Source of the DNA: CAYNWT01 sp964450955 | GTDB taxonomy: Bacteria; Planctomycetota; Planctomycetia; Planctomycetales; Planctomycetaceae | NCBI GenBank assembly: GCA_964450955.1 | Contig: CAYVFI010000013.1 | Location: forward strand, 1 to 64,000 | Direction: 5' to 3' | DNA: 64,000 nt | Shown here: positions 42,645 through 52,511 of the stretch, piece after piece | Numbering within the stretch: the first letter of the stretch is position 1 | How the letters are laid out: each line of letters begins with the position of its first letter | The notes under the pieces: generated by a model | The model's database searches: none | The model's input: the letters and a program-made list of their open reading frames with translations, nothing else | Told to the model about the DNA's origin: nothing | Program-made: the position numbers and the translations under genes

Positions 42645-45600
42645 ATGCTTAAGCAGCTGCAACTGATTGGCTTCAAGAGCTTCGCCGATAAGACCGCGTT
42701 CGATTTTTCGACGGGGATCACCGGTGTCGTTGGGCCCAACGGTAGTGGCAAAAGCAACGTTGTCGATTCGATCAAATGGATCCTCGGCGACCAAAGCGCC
42801 AGCAGTCTGCGCGGCAAGTCGATGAGCGACGTGATTTTCAACGGCTCGTCGGGTCGCGGGGGAAGCCCGTTTGCCGAGGCAACTCTGACGTTCGGAAACG
42901 AGTCCGGGTTCCTGCCGTCTGAGCATCTTGAGGTCAGCGTTGGCCGCCGCTTGTGGCGCAGCGGTGATTCTGAATATCTTATCAACGGCGAAGTGGCGCG
43001 ACTGAAAGATGTTCGCAACCTGTTTATGGGAACCGGTGCCGGAGCGTCTTCGTACTGCATTATCGAGCAGGGCAGGGTGTCGCAGATTCTGCAAACCAAC
43101 GCCTCCAGTCGTCGATTGGTTTTTGAAGAAGCCGCCGGTATCAGCCGCTACCAATCGCGCCGCGCCGAAGCGTTGCGGAAGCTTGATCGAGTTGAACAGC
43201 ATGTCGCTCGATTAACGGATATCGTTGATGAAGCTGAGTCGCGGTTGAGTTCCGTTCGGAACCAGGCGGCGAAGGCTGCGAAGTACCGCGAGGTGCGAAC
43301 CGAATTTCAGGCGTTGTGGGTTGGTTTGGCGGCCGACGAGTATCGCCGCACATCGGCCCGTCAGCAGACCATGGCCGCTGAAATTCTGCAGCTCAACAGT
43401 TCTATCGAAACGATTACTGCCGAACAGCAGGGACTGGAAGCAGAACGGGTCGAGGCCGAAACAGCTTTGACCGCGGTTGAAGGACGCCTCAAGAACCGCG
43501 AACGAGCTCGCAACGAACTGCAAAGCCAAATTGCCAGCCTGCGGACAACGGTTCGTCACGAACACTCACGACTTGAAGAACTTACGGGCGAATTGGAACG
43601 CTTGCGTTCTCAACGTTCGTTGTTGCGATCTCGAACGCAGGAAGCGACAAACGAACTCAATCGCACGCAAAAAGTTCTGGATAACGAACAGGAAGCCGTC
43701 GCGCGACTGCAGTCTGAACTGCAACAGGCCGCACAGAAGTACGATGACTTCGAAGCTCGCGTTGCAGATTCGACCACCTCGCTGGCAGTTGACCGCGAGA
43801 AAATGATGGAACAGTTGCAGTCCAACTCAGCGTTGGAATCGCAGCTTGCGGCCGCGAAAAAGAATCTTGCTGATTCGGCGGCTGAAATTATTACGCGGAC
43901 CAACCAGTTTGAAGCCGCGCAGGGTTTGCTGGCAGAATGCGAAGTTAAGTTTCAGCAACAGGAGACACAGGTGAATTCGCTGCAGAGCGAACTCACCGCA
44001 GCCGACGACGGCGTTCAGAGCCTGCGCCGCGAACGGGAAGAATTGGTTCAGCGGCAGACAGAACTTCAGGGTCAGTTAGCAAAGCTGAAAGAAGAACGTA
44101 CAACTCGCGACGCCCGTCTAAACGTTCTGCAGGACCTGGAACGCCGGCAGGAGGGTCTGCGGATCGGAACCCGTGAGATCCTGAAGCGGGCAGGTTCCGA
44201 AGATCACGAACCGTGGACATCTATCGTTGGCAGCGTCAATGATTTACTGGATGTCGATCTGGACAAAGCCGCGTTGCTGGAAGTTGCTCTTGCCGATCGG
44301 GCTCAGTTAATCGTGATTCGCGAGATGGATGCGTTCATTGAATATCTCAACAGTGGCCGGTGTCGATTAGAGGGTCGCGTTGGTTTTGTCTCGCTTGAAG
44401 ACATTCGGAACTCGCAGTTCCTTTCCAGTCCATGGCGACCAGCCGATGCAGAACTGCCAAACCTAAGTGACGAACGCGGCATCGTGTGTGCCGCGGCCGA
44501 CCTTGCAACATGTTCGTCCGAAGCCCCCCGGCTTGCCGCGCACTTGTTGGGTGATACGTGGATCGTTGAAACTTTAAACGACGCAATTCTGCTGTCAGAC
44601 AAAACCGCGCGGAAGTGCCGGTTCGTCACACTGCAGGGTGAACTTGTTGAATCAGATGGAACCTTATTTGCCGGGATTGAACTGTCGGCGTCTTCGGTTC
44701 TGACCCGCCGCAGCGAATTGCGGCGACTTGCGGGCGACATTGACCTGGCCGCAAAGCAGATTGAACGAAAGCAAAACGAATGCGAAGCAGCCGACGCCGA
44801 TGTCGCCGCGCTGGACGCTCGACTGGATGCCGCGCTAAGCAAAGTGCAGGCCCGATCTGACCAGCTAACAGAACTCAAAGCTGCGTTCGCTCAAATCTCA
44901 CACGAACGGTTGCGACTGCAGAAAGATCGCGACGACATCGACGCGCAAAAGCAAGCGATTGTTGAACGGAACTCACTGTTCTCGACCGAACTTGATGGTT
45001 CGCAGGGACTGCTGGCTGCCGGGTTGGAAGTGATTGCCAGCCTGAAAAGCCGCGTGGGAGAAGCTGAAGAAACTCTGATTACGTCCAGGCAGAAGCTGGA
45101 ATCGCTGACTGCAGATCGCACCCAGGCTGAACTGGCACTCGGCAAACAACAGGAACGCTCTTCCGCGCTGCGTGAAGGGTTGGATCGTTTGCAGACCGAC
45201 GTCGAACAGCGAGTCCTCCAGGAAGAAGAAGCCCTGCGGCGTGAAGAGGCTGGAGCCGAACGGCAACGCGAAATTCGGTTCCGGATTCTGTCTGCGACCA
45301 GTGAGCTTTCGAAGTTGCACCTGGAAAGTGAGTCCATACTGGCTTTGGTTCGGACCGAAGCTGTTGAAGAGAAGCGGCTTAAAGCTGACCGCTCAGGTGT
45401 GGCCGCTCGGGAATCGCAGCTTGCGACAAAACATCGTGAACTTGCGACACGGCTGCATACACTGGAAATGGAATCCGGAACACTTTCGCACCAACTTGAA
45501 AGTACCGCTGCACGGATTGAAGACGAATTCCAGTTCGCGTTGACCGATGCGGTGCGTTCGGGAGTCTCAGCGATGGCGGCGCACGTCATTCCTGAATTGA

Positions 45601-46724
45601 ACCGGACGTCCGCCGATCAGTCAGCCGACGACAGCCAGCCCACGGACGACGAAGGCGAAGCTGTTACCGCCGGGGCCGATGCGGATGACGACCTTGACGA
45701 AGACGAAGATGAGGAAGAGCTGTACGACGAGGACGATGCAGAAGACGACGAGGACGACGAAGAAGAACTCGAAAACGAGCTGGACGATGAACTGGACGGC
45801 GAGTTCGAAGACTCAGACGACCCGGACCACGACGAAGTAGAAGACACAGCACCGGAAGCAGAAATCTCAGACGAAGAAGACGCAGAACCAGACTCGGCTG
45901 ACGAAGAAGATAGTCTCGACGAAGACGATGATGCGGCGGACGAAGATTCCGAGGCTGGTCAGGGCCAGAACCTGACCGCTGTCGAACAGCTGGATGAAGA
46001 CGAGTTCGAACAACTGCGTTCAGAATTGGAAGAACGCGTCGAACGCTTGCGTCGCCGCATGAAGAATATGGGGAATGTCAGCACCGAAACGCTGGATAAC
46101 CTTGAAGAACTGGAAGGCCGGTTCGGTGGGCTCAGTCACCAACTACAGGACCTCATCCACGCGCGGGATACGTTGGAGGCGATTGTTCGGCGAATCAACG
46201 CTGAGAGCAAACGGCTGTTTACTGAGACCTTCGAACAGATCCGCGGTCACTTTCAGGACTTGTTTCGCAAGCTGTTTGGTGGTGGCGAAGGCGACGTCAT
46301 TCTGGAAGACCCGGACGACCCGCTGGAGTGTGGTATCGACATTGTCGCTCGCCCACCCGGCAAGGAACTGCGTTCCATCAGCCTGCTAAGCGGCGGTGAA
46401 AAAACCATGACTGCTGTGGCGCTGTTACTGGCGATTTTTCGCAGTCGTCCGAGCCCCTTCTGTATCCTGGACGAAGTCGATGCGGCTCTTGATGAAGCCA
46501 ACGTCGATCGATTCGTGCAGGTCCTGCGTGAGTTTCAGGAGACGACGCAGTTCATCATGATCACGCACCGAAAGCCATCGATGTCGGTATGTGATTTGAT
46601 TTTCGGCGTGACAATGGAAGAATCGGGCGTGTCAAAGCGGCTGACGGTTCGCTTTGAAGACGTGAACGAGAACGGTGACTTTAAAGTTCCATCCGATAAC
46701 GACGCCGACCGCGAAGCTGCGTAA
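42645..46724 (+). CDS. smc: Chromosome segregation SMC protein with acidic insertion
   Basis: A 1359-residue SMC ATPase, longer than the usual 1150-1200. Walker A is GPNGSGKS (residues 30-37), the ABC signature LLSGGEKTM is near 1247, and Walker B CILDEVDAALDE near 1274. Long coiled-coil arms flank a hinge around 515-680 (GSVNDLLDVDLDKAALLEVA). Between the C-terminal coiled coil and the C-terminal head, about residues 990-1105 form a very acidic insertion of Asp/Glu runs, which accounts for much of the extra length. AGGA lies about 8 bases before the ATG. It compacts and aligns chromosomes with ScpA/ScpB, which are not in the window. Confidence 0.95.
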   Translation: MLKQLQLIGFKSFADKTAFDFSTGITGVVGPNGSGKSNVVDSIKWILGDQSASSLRGKSMSDVIFNGSSGRGGSPFAEATLTFGNESGFLPSEHLEVSVGRRLWRSGDSEYLINGEVARLKDVRNLFMGTGAGASSYCIIEQGRVSQILQTNASSRRLVFEEAAGISRYQSRRAEALRKLDRVEQHVARLTDIVDEAESRLSSVRNQAAKAAKYREVRTEFQALWVGLAADEYRRTSARQQTMAAEILQLNSSIETITAEQQGLEAERVEAETALTAVEGRLKNRERARNELQSQIASLRTTVRHEHSRLEELTGELERLRSQRSLLRSRTQEATNELNRTQKVLDNEQEAVARLQSELQQAAQKYDDFEARVADSTTSLAVDREKMMEQLQSNSALESQLAAAKKNLADSAAEIITRTNQFEAAQGLLAECEVKFQQQETQVNSLQSELTAADDGVQSLRREREELVQRQTELQGQLAKLKEERTTRDARLNVLQDLERRQEGLRIGTREILKRAGSEDHEPWTSIVGSVNDLLDVDLDKAALLEVALADRAQLIVIREMDAFIEYLNSGRCRLEGRVGFVSLEDIRNSQFLSSPWRPADAELPNLSDERGIVCAAADLATCSSEAPRLAAHLLGDTWIVETLNDAILLSDKTARKCRFVTLQGELVESDGTLFAGIELSASSVLTRRSELRRLAGDIDLAAKQIERKQNECEAADADVAALDARLDAALSKVQARSDQLTELKAAFAQISHERLRLQKDRDDIDAQKQAIVERNSLFSTELDGSQGLLAAGLEVIASLKSRVGEAEETLITSRQKLESLTADRTQAELALGKQQERSSALREGLDRLQTDVEQRVLQEEEALRREEAGAERQREIRFRILSATSELSKLHLESESILALVRTEAVEEKRLKADRSGVAARESQLATKHRELATRLHTLEMESGTLSHQLESTAARIEDEFQFALTDAVRSGVSAMAAHVIPELNRTSADQSADDSQPTDDEGEAVTAGADADDDLDEDEDEEELYDEDDAEDDEDDEEELENELDDELDGEFEDSDDPDHDEVEDTAPEAEISDEEDAEPDSADEEDSLDEDDDAADEDSEAGQGQNLTAVEQLDEDEFEQLRSELEERVERLRRRMKNMGNVSTETLDNLEELEGRFGGLSHQLQDLIHARDTLEAIVRRINAESKRLFTETFEQIRGHFQDLFRKLFGGGEGDVILEDPDDPLECGIDIVARPPGKELRSISLLSGGEKTMTAVALLLAIFRSRPSPFCILDEVDAALDEANVDRFVQVLREFQETTQFIMITHRKPSMSVCDLIFGVTMEESGVSKRLTVRFEDVNENGDFKVPSDNDADREAA

Positions 46725-46895
46725 CCAACAGCCGCGCATACGCCCATACGCGCATACGCACACGCGCTTGTATTCCTGGGCGTGTCCGGCGGAGCTACAA
46801 TCGTGCCTGACACGCCCGCGATCGACATTCGTGCTTGCTGCGATGAGCGCGGCGATACCATGCGTATGACTGTTTGTGAGGCAAAGATAAGGAAG

Positions 46896-47438
46896 ATGTC
46901 CAAAATCGATCGACGAAACATTCTCCGTGCGGGCTTAGCTTCGGTCGCACTTCCGGGCGCAGCCATGTTGAATTTTGGTTGTACGCCTGGTGCTGAGAAA
47001 GAAGCCGTGACGGGGGAGACGTCTGATGAGCCACCGCAGGTGACTGACGAACAACCGCAGGTGACTGACAACAATGTAGAGAAAGACAACGCGATGAAAA
47101 TTCAGTACCTCGAAATCGTGACCGCAGATGTTGACGCCGCATGCACACTGTATTCGCAGATGCATGGCGTGACCTTCGGTGAGGCTGACCCGAGTCTTGG
47201 TGGCGCTCGAGTTGCCAAACTGGATGGCGGCGGCATGCTGGGTATTCGAGCGCCGATGCGAGCGACAGAGAATCCTGTTGTCCGGCCGTACGTGCTTGTT
47301 GAAGACATCAAGGCGTCCGTCGCGGCAGCGGCTGCAGCCGGCGGAGACATTGCGATGCCGCCAACTCCGATTCCCGGCCACGGCCAATTCGCGATCGTCA
47401 TTCACGGTGGGATTGATTCAGGTCTTTGGCAGCTTTGA
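46896..47438 (+). CDS. Exported VOC-fold (glyoxalase-like) protein
   Basis: A 180-residue protein beginning with a twin-arginine signal, DRRNILRAGLASVALPGAAM, and then LNFGCTPG, where the Cys could be lipidated. A threonine/proline/glutamate-rich linker follows, with PPQVTDEQPQVTDN repeated once. From about residue 65 there is a vicinal-oxygen-chelate domain: KIQYLEIVTADVDAACTLYS, VTFGEADPSLGGARVA, and a late PTPIPGHGQFAIVIHGGI. Export of a VOC domain by Tat is unusual, since most are cytosolic. Metal ligands are not obvious. An earlier in-frame ATG (46860) exists, but the signal favours 46896. Confidence 0.75.
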   Translation: MSKIDRRNILRAGLASVALPGAAMLNFGCTPGAEKEAVTGETSDEPPQVTDEQPQVTDNNVEKDNAMKIQYLEIVTADVDAACTLYSQMHGVTFGEADPSLGGARVAKLDGGGMLGIRAPMRATENPVVRPYVLVEDIKASVAAAAAAGGDIAMPPTPIPGHGQFAIVIHGGIDSGLWQL

Positions 47439-47968
47439 GCTTCCGAAAGACTGTCGGCGGCGGAAAAAGGGACCCGTTCGGTCTGTGATTTTCTCATTGC
47501 CGAGATGTCAACATGGGTGGCGGTACAGGCGAAAGTTTGCGGGCCGCGCATAAGAAAACGACGCAGCCCGTGAGGTCGGGAATCTGCGCCGCATTCAGGC
47601 AGGCTCTCTATTTGGCCCCGAAACAAGCCCCCTGGGGGAGACTGTTTCGATTGTATGCACCGGGCAATCAGCGAACCGATGGTCCGGACTCGTTGAGCGA
47701 ATGAACCGCCACTACAGAGCATCGGGTTCCCGTTGGTGAGATCCACAACCTGCTCACAGAACATTGTGTTCTTCAGCGAAATCGGGCTTAACAATCGGTA
47801 ACACCGTGCTGACGGGCAGATCGGGTTGTGGTGATCAGTCGATTGGGCAACGATGCACTGGTTGTGTAAGATGATTAGATCGGGTGCTCCGCTTTTCGCG
47901 TTGAGAACAGCTGTCAAGGTTCTTCGGGCTCCGCACCTGTACTGAGATACCATCTGGAAGGTCGAATC
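47439..47968 (+). other. Intergenic region with an extended hairpin
   Basis: About 530 bp without a recognisable gene. The notable element is at 47619-47649, where CGAAACA pairs with TGTTTCG around an inner CCCCC/GGGGG stem. It may end transcription of the VOC gene. The promoter of the MBL-fold gene should lie near its right end; none is clear by eye. Confidence 0.5.
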
Positions 47969-48760
47969 ATGGTTACGCGTCGGGAAGTTTTCCCCAACGT
48001 GATTGAGATGAATTACCAAGCGCGGCGGCGACTTGGCTGTTGCGTTTATCTTGTCTTCGATGGAACGGATTGGCTGTTAATCGACATTGGGTTCGAGGAC
48101 GTTGTCGATGAGATTATCGAGATCATCCGAGAGCTGGATTTTCCGCTCGCCAATTGCAAGTACCTGGTAGCGACTCATGCCGACGTCGATCACATTCAGG
48201 GGCTCAAAAAGCTTTCTGACCTGTTGCCGAACGCCGTGACTGTCGGGCATCCCGAAGCCGCCGCGTTGTTGGCCAAGGGCGATCGCATTACGACCTACGC
48301 TGAAATTGCGGCGCAGGACATTTCGATTGATATGCCGAAGATCAAAATTCAGCAGAAGATCAACGAAGGCGATGTTCTGGAACTCGGCAGCCTGAAGTTG
48401 AAGGTTTGGCACACCCCGGGGCATACAAACAACCAACTGTCGTTCCAACTGCGCGATTTGCTGTTCTCGGGTGACAACATTTATCGCGACGGCTGTGTTG
48501 GCAACATCGACGCGCACCACGGTTCAGACATTCCTGCGTTCATCAGTTCTTTGACGCGCATTAAAGACAGCGACGTGAAGTGGCTGCTGCCGGCGCATGG
48601 GCCTATCTTCCGAAACGACCCTAAGCTGCTGCAAAGTACGATTGATCGTCTGGACGGATACCAGCGCATGGCCGACTTCGGAACCTGTGCGACGGAGTGG
48701 CCGTTGCTGGAACAATGGGACGACGAATTGGTCAAAGGCTTCGATCCGGAAACCGCTTGA
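47969..48760 (+). CDS. MBL-fold metallo-hydrolase, HxDxDH variant
   Basis: A 263-residue protein of the metallo-beta-lactamase superfamily. The metal motif reads VATHADVDHIQG, that is His70-x-Asp72-x-Asp74-His75; the usual second His (HxHxDH) is replaced by Asp. Further ligands are in VWHTPGHTNNQLSF and FSGDNIYRDG, and the late LPAHGP supplies the final His. N-terminal VYLVFDGTDWLLIDIGF is the typical first strand. No signal peptide, so cytosolic. Substrate unknown. It is followed by a strong terminator. Confidence 0.87.
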   Translation: MVTRREVFPNVIEMNYQARRRLGCCVYLVFDGTDWLLIDIGFEDVVDEIIEIIRELDFPLANCKYLVATHADVDHIQGLKKLSDLLPNAVTVGHPEAAALLAKGDRITTYAEIAAQDISIDMPKIKIQQKINEGDVLELGSLKLKVWHTPGHTNNQLSFQLRDLLFSGDNIYRDGCVGNIDAHHGSDIPAFISSLTRIKDSDVKWLLPAHGPIFRNDPKLLQSTIDRLDGYQRMADFGTCATEWPLLEQWDDELVKGFDPETA

Positions 48761-48907
48761 CGCAAGCGCGTTCCTGCTCGCGCGCGGTAGAAGCCCGGCA
48801 TCTTGTCGGGACTTAGAAGGTGAGAATGACTCTGGCACGGTAATGATGCCTTGTCGCGTGGGCTGGTACTCGAGATGCCGGGCTTTTCCAGCATTTCGAT
48901 GGGCAAC

Positions 48908-48953
48908 AAAAAAATCCCCGAACCAACATGTGTGGCTCGGGGATTTCTTTTTT
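48908..48953. terminator. Bidirectional intrinsic terminator
   Basis: A 10-bp stem (AAATCCCCGA and TCGGGGATTT, outer arms 48912-48921 and 48937-48946) has a T-rich run after it on the plus strand and an A-run before it, which gives a T-run on the minus strand. It lies between the convergent MBL-fold and tricorn-like genes and can serve both. Confidence 0.9.
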
Positions 48954-48990
48954 GTCAGACACGCATAAAGCGTGACGGCTTTGACAGGAT

Positions 48991-51900
48991 TTACTTTCGC
49001 AGTTGAGAAGCCGGGACGATTTTCACTTTGCCTTTGGCTGCTTCCTTCGCAACGTCTTCTGTCAAAGCTTCAACCGCTTTAGCAAGTTGCGCGTCGGAAC
49101 CGCCTGGTGAGTTCCAGGTTGGATCGTTCCAGAATGCGATGTGTGGTTCGCATCCGTTAAGTTCCATGTCTTCGCCGGTGGAAACCAGGTACCAGCCACG
49201 CATCGGCATCCGCACGGATCCGCCGTCCAGCAGACCAACTCCGCCGGTACTGATAACACCGCCAGCTGTTCGCATTCCGACCAAACGACCGCGGCCGGTT
49301 TGCTTAACAGCGTGACTGACAATCTCAGCGTTAGAGAAACTGTGCTCGTTGCACAGCATCACAATTGGCTTGGTCCATGACGCGTAGACGCGGCGGTCCT
49401 GCGGATAGCCTTCTCCGCTTCCGCGCGATTGAGTAATCGCGTGCTGTGGTTGCGTGAGCGCGGTCATGACGTGGTCGGCCGTGCTGCCGCCGCCGTTAAA
49501 GCGAACGTCGATAATCAGGCCGTCCTTGCCTGCTCCGGCGTGATAGAGATCTTCTTCCATCTGACGGAAGCTTCTCATGTTCATGCCCTGAATGTGCAGG
49601 TAACCAAGTTTGCCTTCGGACAGTTCTTCGACTTTGGCTCGCGTCTTGTCAGTCCATTCCTTGTACAGCAATCCTGCGACAGACCGGGTTGGCCGAACCG
49701 TCACATCGCGTTCTTCGCCCGAAGCCGATCGCACTCTCAGTTCTACATCGTCTGGTTCCTCCATCGTGAGTAACTTTTCGATATCGACATTCGGACCGAC
49801 AGCGGTTCCATCGATCTTAAGCACAGTTTCTCCAGCCTTCACAAGACTGCGTGCTCGAGCGCACGGGCTGCCTGGAATAACGCTTTCAACAACAACACCC
49901 GGCCCTTCACCATTCATCCTGAACCGAAGTCCCAGGTGATAGGTTGTTGGAGCCCACTCGTTTTGCGGATCGAAGTCCGGCAGTGGATCGGTTCCGCCGC
50001 GGTGACCCATGTGTGACGCGTTGAGTTCGCCAAGCATCATATTCATGAGTTCTGAGAACTCTGCGCTACCAAGACATTCAGCCGCCATCGGACGGTACTT
50101 GGCACGCATCGCGTACCAGTCCTTGTTGTTGTACGCCTCATCATAGAACCGGTCACGCATCGCGCGCCAGCCCTGATCGAAGACAATCATTCGGACTTCA
50201 CGCCAGTCGCGTTCTGATCGAACAGAGAACCCAAAGGTTTCCGTTTTGCCACTGGCGCTCATTGTGGCCGGCGTACCGTTTCGGTGACCGACGAACTGTT
50301 TGGAACCTGTCAGCCAGCGGTCGCTGCTAAGTGCTGACGATGCGATTCGCTTTGGTGCTTCAGGTCGAGGGAACTTCACGCTGAAGAACCCGCGCGAACC
50401 ATCGATTGTGGCGGAGAATGCAAGAGTTGCGCCGTCGTTGATCCAGATGAGATCGGACTCAAACGAATCGGCGTACCGCAGTCGATCGACTCGGTCAAAG
50501 ATGCCTTCGAAGTCGATTTTTACATCCTTGTCGCTTTTCTTTTTCTCATCCTTCTTGGCGTCAGCTTTTGCTTTATCGTCTCCCTTGTCATCCTTCTTCT
50601 CCGCTGCTGCGTCACCCGCTTTCGCGGCAGGCTTCTTATCGCCGCTGGCGGTACTCTTCTTCGCCTTGGCGCCCTTCTTCTTCATCGCTTCGAGAGCCTT
50701 CTTCAGCTTCTCGTCGCGTTCGGTTGCTTCGTCTGTCGCCTTCGCAAGTTCGACGACATAGATATCGGCTTCTTCGCCATCACGGCGTCCGACCCACGCG
50801 ATGCGTTTTCCGTCGCCAGACCAGGTTGGGCTGACATCAAGGTCGGGGTGGCGTGACAGGTTGAACGGTTCTCGCGTTCCATCAACAGGAACGATGAAGA
50901 TGTCGCTGTTGTAGTTGTCGTCCTGGGTGGCATACGTGAGCCACTTTCCGTCCGGTGCCCAATCGAAGTTAGGCGGAGACCACATCGCTGCGATTTGGCG
51001 ATGGTCGTTGCCATCGTTGTCCATGACAAACAGGTTCGTGCCCTTCGTGTAGGCGACGTGAGAACCGTTGGGGCTAAGCCGCAGGCTGCCTTCGACTTCG
51101 CGGTCGTCGGTGACCTGTCGAAGTTTAAAGTCGTCGGCCATCCACCAGATGCCGTCTTCGTTTGTGTGCGTGGCTTCCCAGATATCCATCTCGCCGCCCG
51201 AATCGGTGACGAAGAACAAGCGGCTGTCGTCATCACTAAACAGCAGGCTTGTTTCCTGGTGAGCGGTGTTTGTGACGCGGACAGGTTCTTTAAGAATCCG
51301 ATCCATCACGTAGACGTCTTCGCCGGATACAAACGCCATTTGCTTGCCGTCCGACGTAAACGCGACCGATGTGGCTCGAGTCTGCCGTTTGCGTTCGATT
51401 GGGCTGGTGACACTGTCGCCGGTTGCTGTGAGTTCGATGCGTTCCAGTTCGCCGGTTTTTGGATCGCACTTCATCAGGTCGAATCCGCGACGAATCAGTA
51501 GTGTGTCACCATCGTTCGAAATGACCGGGAACGCGACGCCATCGTCAACTCCATCAGAAGCGACGTTTGTGACTTGGCGAGCTTCTTCAGAATCCAACGA
51601 GCGATGATAAATGTTAAAGACGCCGTCCGGGTCGCTGTTGAAGTAGTAGCTTTTGCTGTCCTCGGCCCACATGGGATCCATGGCGGCGATGTTTTGGAAC
51701 CGCTCGCGGTCTTTGTCCAGTCGAGTCAGCTTGACGGGGTCGGCAGAAAGATCGGCCAGCCACAGCTGAGCGGCTTGCGGGCCCTGGTAGCCTTTTCGGT
51801 TCCAGTTGGATCGACCGCGGACGAACAGAACTTTGGTTCCGTCCGGGCTAAGCGCCGCGTCGCGGACTCCAACATCGAACAGCATCTTCTTGGGTTCTTT

Positions 51901-52353
51901 GCCTTCCGTATCCAACAGAAAGACTCGACTGGATTCAGAGTAGTGCCAACCGCGGTCGGTGGACTGGCTGATGAGAAGGTACCGGCCGTCGGCAGTCACG
52001 CCGTGGACCGCTTTGCGGTTCGAATCAAACGTGACTTGTTTTGCGGTTCCACCGTCAGCCGGCATGACGTGGATTTGAGTTGTCCCGCTACGGTTGCTGG
52101 TGAAGTAGATGTGTTCGCCATCAGGGCTGAAGTGAGGCGAGCTGTCGGTTGCAGCGTGAATGGACAATCGAGTGGCGTTGCCACCTTTGATGTCGGCGGT
52201 CCAGATGTCGTTTTGCCATGCGAACGCGATGCGACTGCCGTCCGGTGCGATGGCAGGAGTTCGTGGGAGCCGAATTTTGGTGCCGGCTAAGGCCGATGCA
52301 GAAGCGACTGTCACTAACAACAGTCCCCATGTCACGAGTCGTCTGGCGTTCAT
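48991..52353 (-). CDS. Tricorn-like S41 family protease
   Basis: A 1120-residue exported protease. A signal peptide (LLLVTVASASALA) is followed by TolB/PD40-type propeller blades (IAPDGSRIAFAWQNDIWTAD, SPHFSPDGEHIYFTSNRSGT, LSPDGTKVLFVRG), then a second propeller region. Around 551-613 is a Lys/Ala/Asp-rich insertion. Then come a C1-like helical region (RDRFYDEAYNNKDWYAMR), a PDZ domain with GSPCARARSLVKAGETVLKI, and the C-terminal S41 core with DVRFNGGG and CNEHSFSNAEI carrying the probable catalytic serine near residue 1005. This is the domain order of the archaeal tricorn protease and its bacterial relatives, which degrade peptides. Here the signal suggests a periplasmic site. Confidence 0.9.
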   Translation of the reverse strand: MNARRLVTWGLLLVTVASASALAGTKIRLPRTPAIAPDGSRIAFAWQNDIWTADIKGGNATRLSIHAATDSSPHFSPDGEHIYFTSNRSGTTQIHVMPADGGTAKQVTFDSNRKAVHGVTADGRYLLISQSTDRGWHYSESSRVFLLDTEGKEPKKMLFDVGVRDAALSPDGTKVLFVRGRSNWNRKGYQGPQAAQLWLADLSADPVKLTRLDKDRERFQNIAAMDPMWAEDSKSYYFNSDPDGVFNIYHRSLDSEEARQVTNVASDGVDDGVAFPVISNDGDTLLIRRGFDLMKCDPKTGELERIELTATGDSVTSPIERKRQTRATSVAFTSDGKQMAFVSGEDVYVMDRILKEPVRVTNTAHQETSLLFSDDDSRLFFVTDSGGEMDIWEATHTNEDGIWWMADDFKLRQVTDDREVEGSLRLSPNGSHVAYTKGTNLFVMDNDGNDHRQIAAMWSPPNFDWAPDGKWLTYATQDDNYNSDIFIVPVDGTREPFNLSRHPDLDVSPTWSGDGKRIAWVGRRDGEEADIYVVELAKATDEATERDEKLKKALEAMKKKGAKAKKSTASGDKKPAAKAGDAAAEKKDDKGDDKAKADAKKDEKKKSDKDVKIDFEGIFDRVDRLRYADSFESDLIWINDGATLAFSATIDGSRGFFSVKFPRPEAPKRIASSALSSDRWLTGSKQFVGHRNGTPATMSASGKTETFGFSVRSERDWREVRMIVFDQGWRAMRDRFYDEAYNNKDWYAMRAKYRPMAAECLGSAEFSELMNMMLGELNASHMGHRGGTDPLPDFDPQNEWAPTTYHLGLRFRMNGEGPGVVVESVIPGSPCARARSLVKAGETVLKIDGTAVGPNVDIEKLLTMEEPDDVELRVRSASGEERDVTVRPTRSVAGLLYKEWTDKTRAKVEELSEGKLGYLHIQGMNMRSFRQMEEDLYHAGAGKDGLIIDVRFNGGGSTADHVMTALTQPQHAITQSRGSGEGYPQDRRVYASWTKPIVMLCNEHSFSNAEIVSHAVKQTGRGRLVGMRTAGGVISTGGVGLLDGGSVRMPMRGWYLVSTGEDMELNGCEPHIAFWNDPTWNSPGGSDAQLAKAVEALTEDVAKEAAKGKVKIVPASQLRK

Positions 52354-52511
52354 CTAGTCTCTTTCCGGTATGATTGCTGGTCAGCGCACGGGGAGGGATG
52401 GGAAAAGGCGGGTGGGACGTCGCGGATGCGCAAGAGCGGGCCCAGAACGATTTTGTTACGCAAGACAGCGTCAGACAAACACTTTGTCTTCGGAAATGCC
52501 TAACCCAGAGA

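Noticed and set aside
44891..45589. 232-residue minus-strand frame inside smc, rich in Ser, Arg and Cys
   Set aside because: Antisense to the SMC coiled coil; the serine content is the complement of Glu/Gln/Ala codons.
45617..45847. Poly-serine minus-strand frame
   Set aside because: Exact complement of the acidic SMC insertion (Asp/Glu codons), not an independent gene.
47402..48019. 205-residue minus-strand frame across the 47439-47968 spacer
   Set aside because: It overlaps the ends of two supported genes and shows no signal, motif or RBS.
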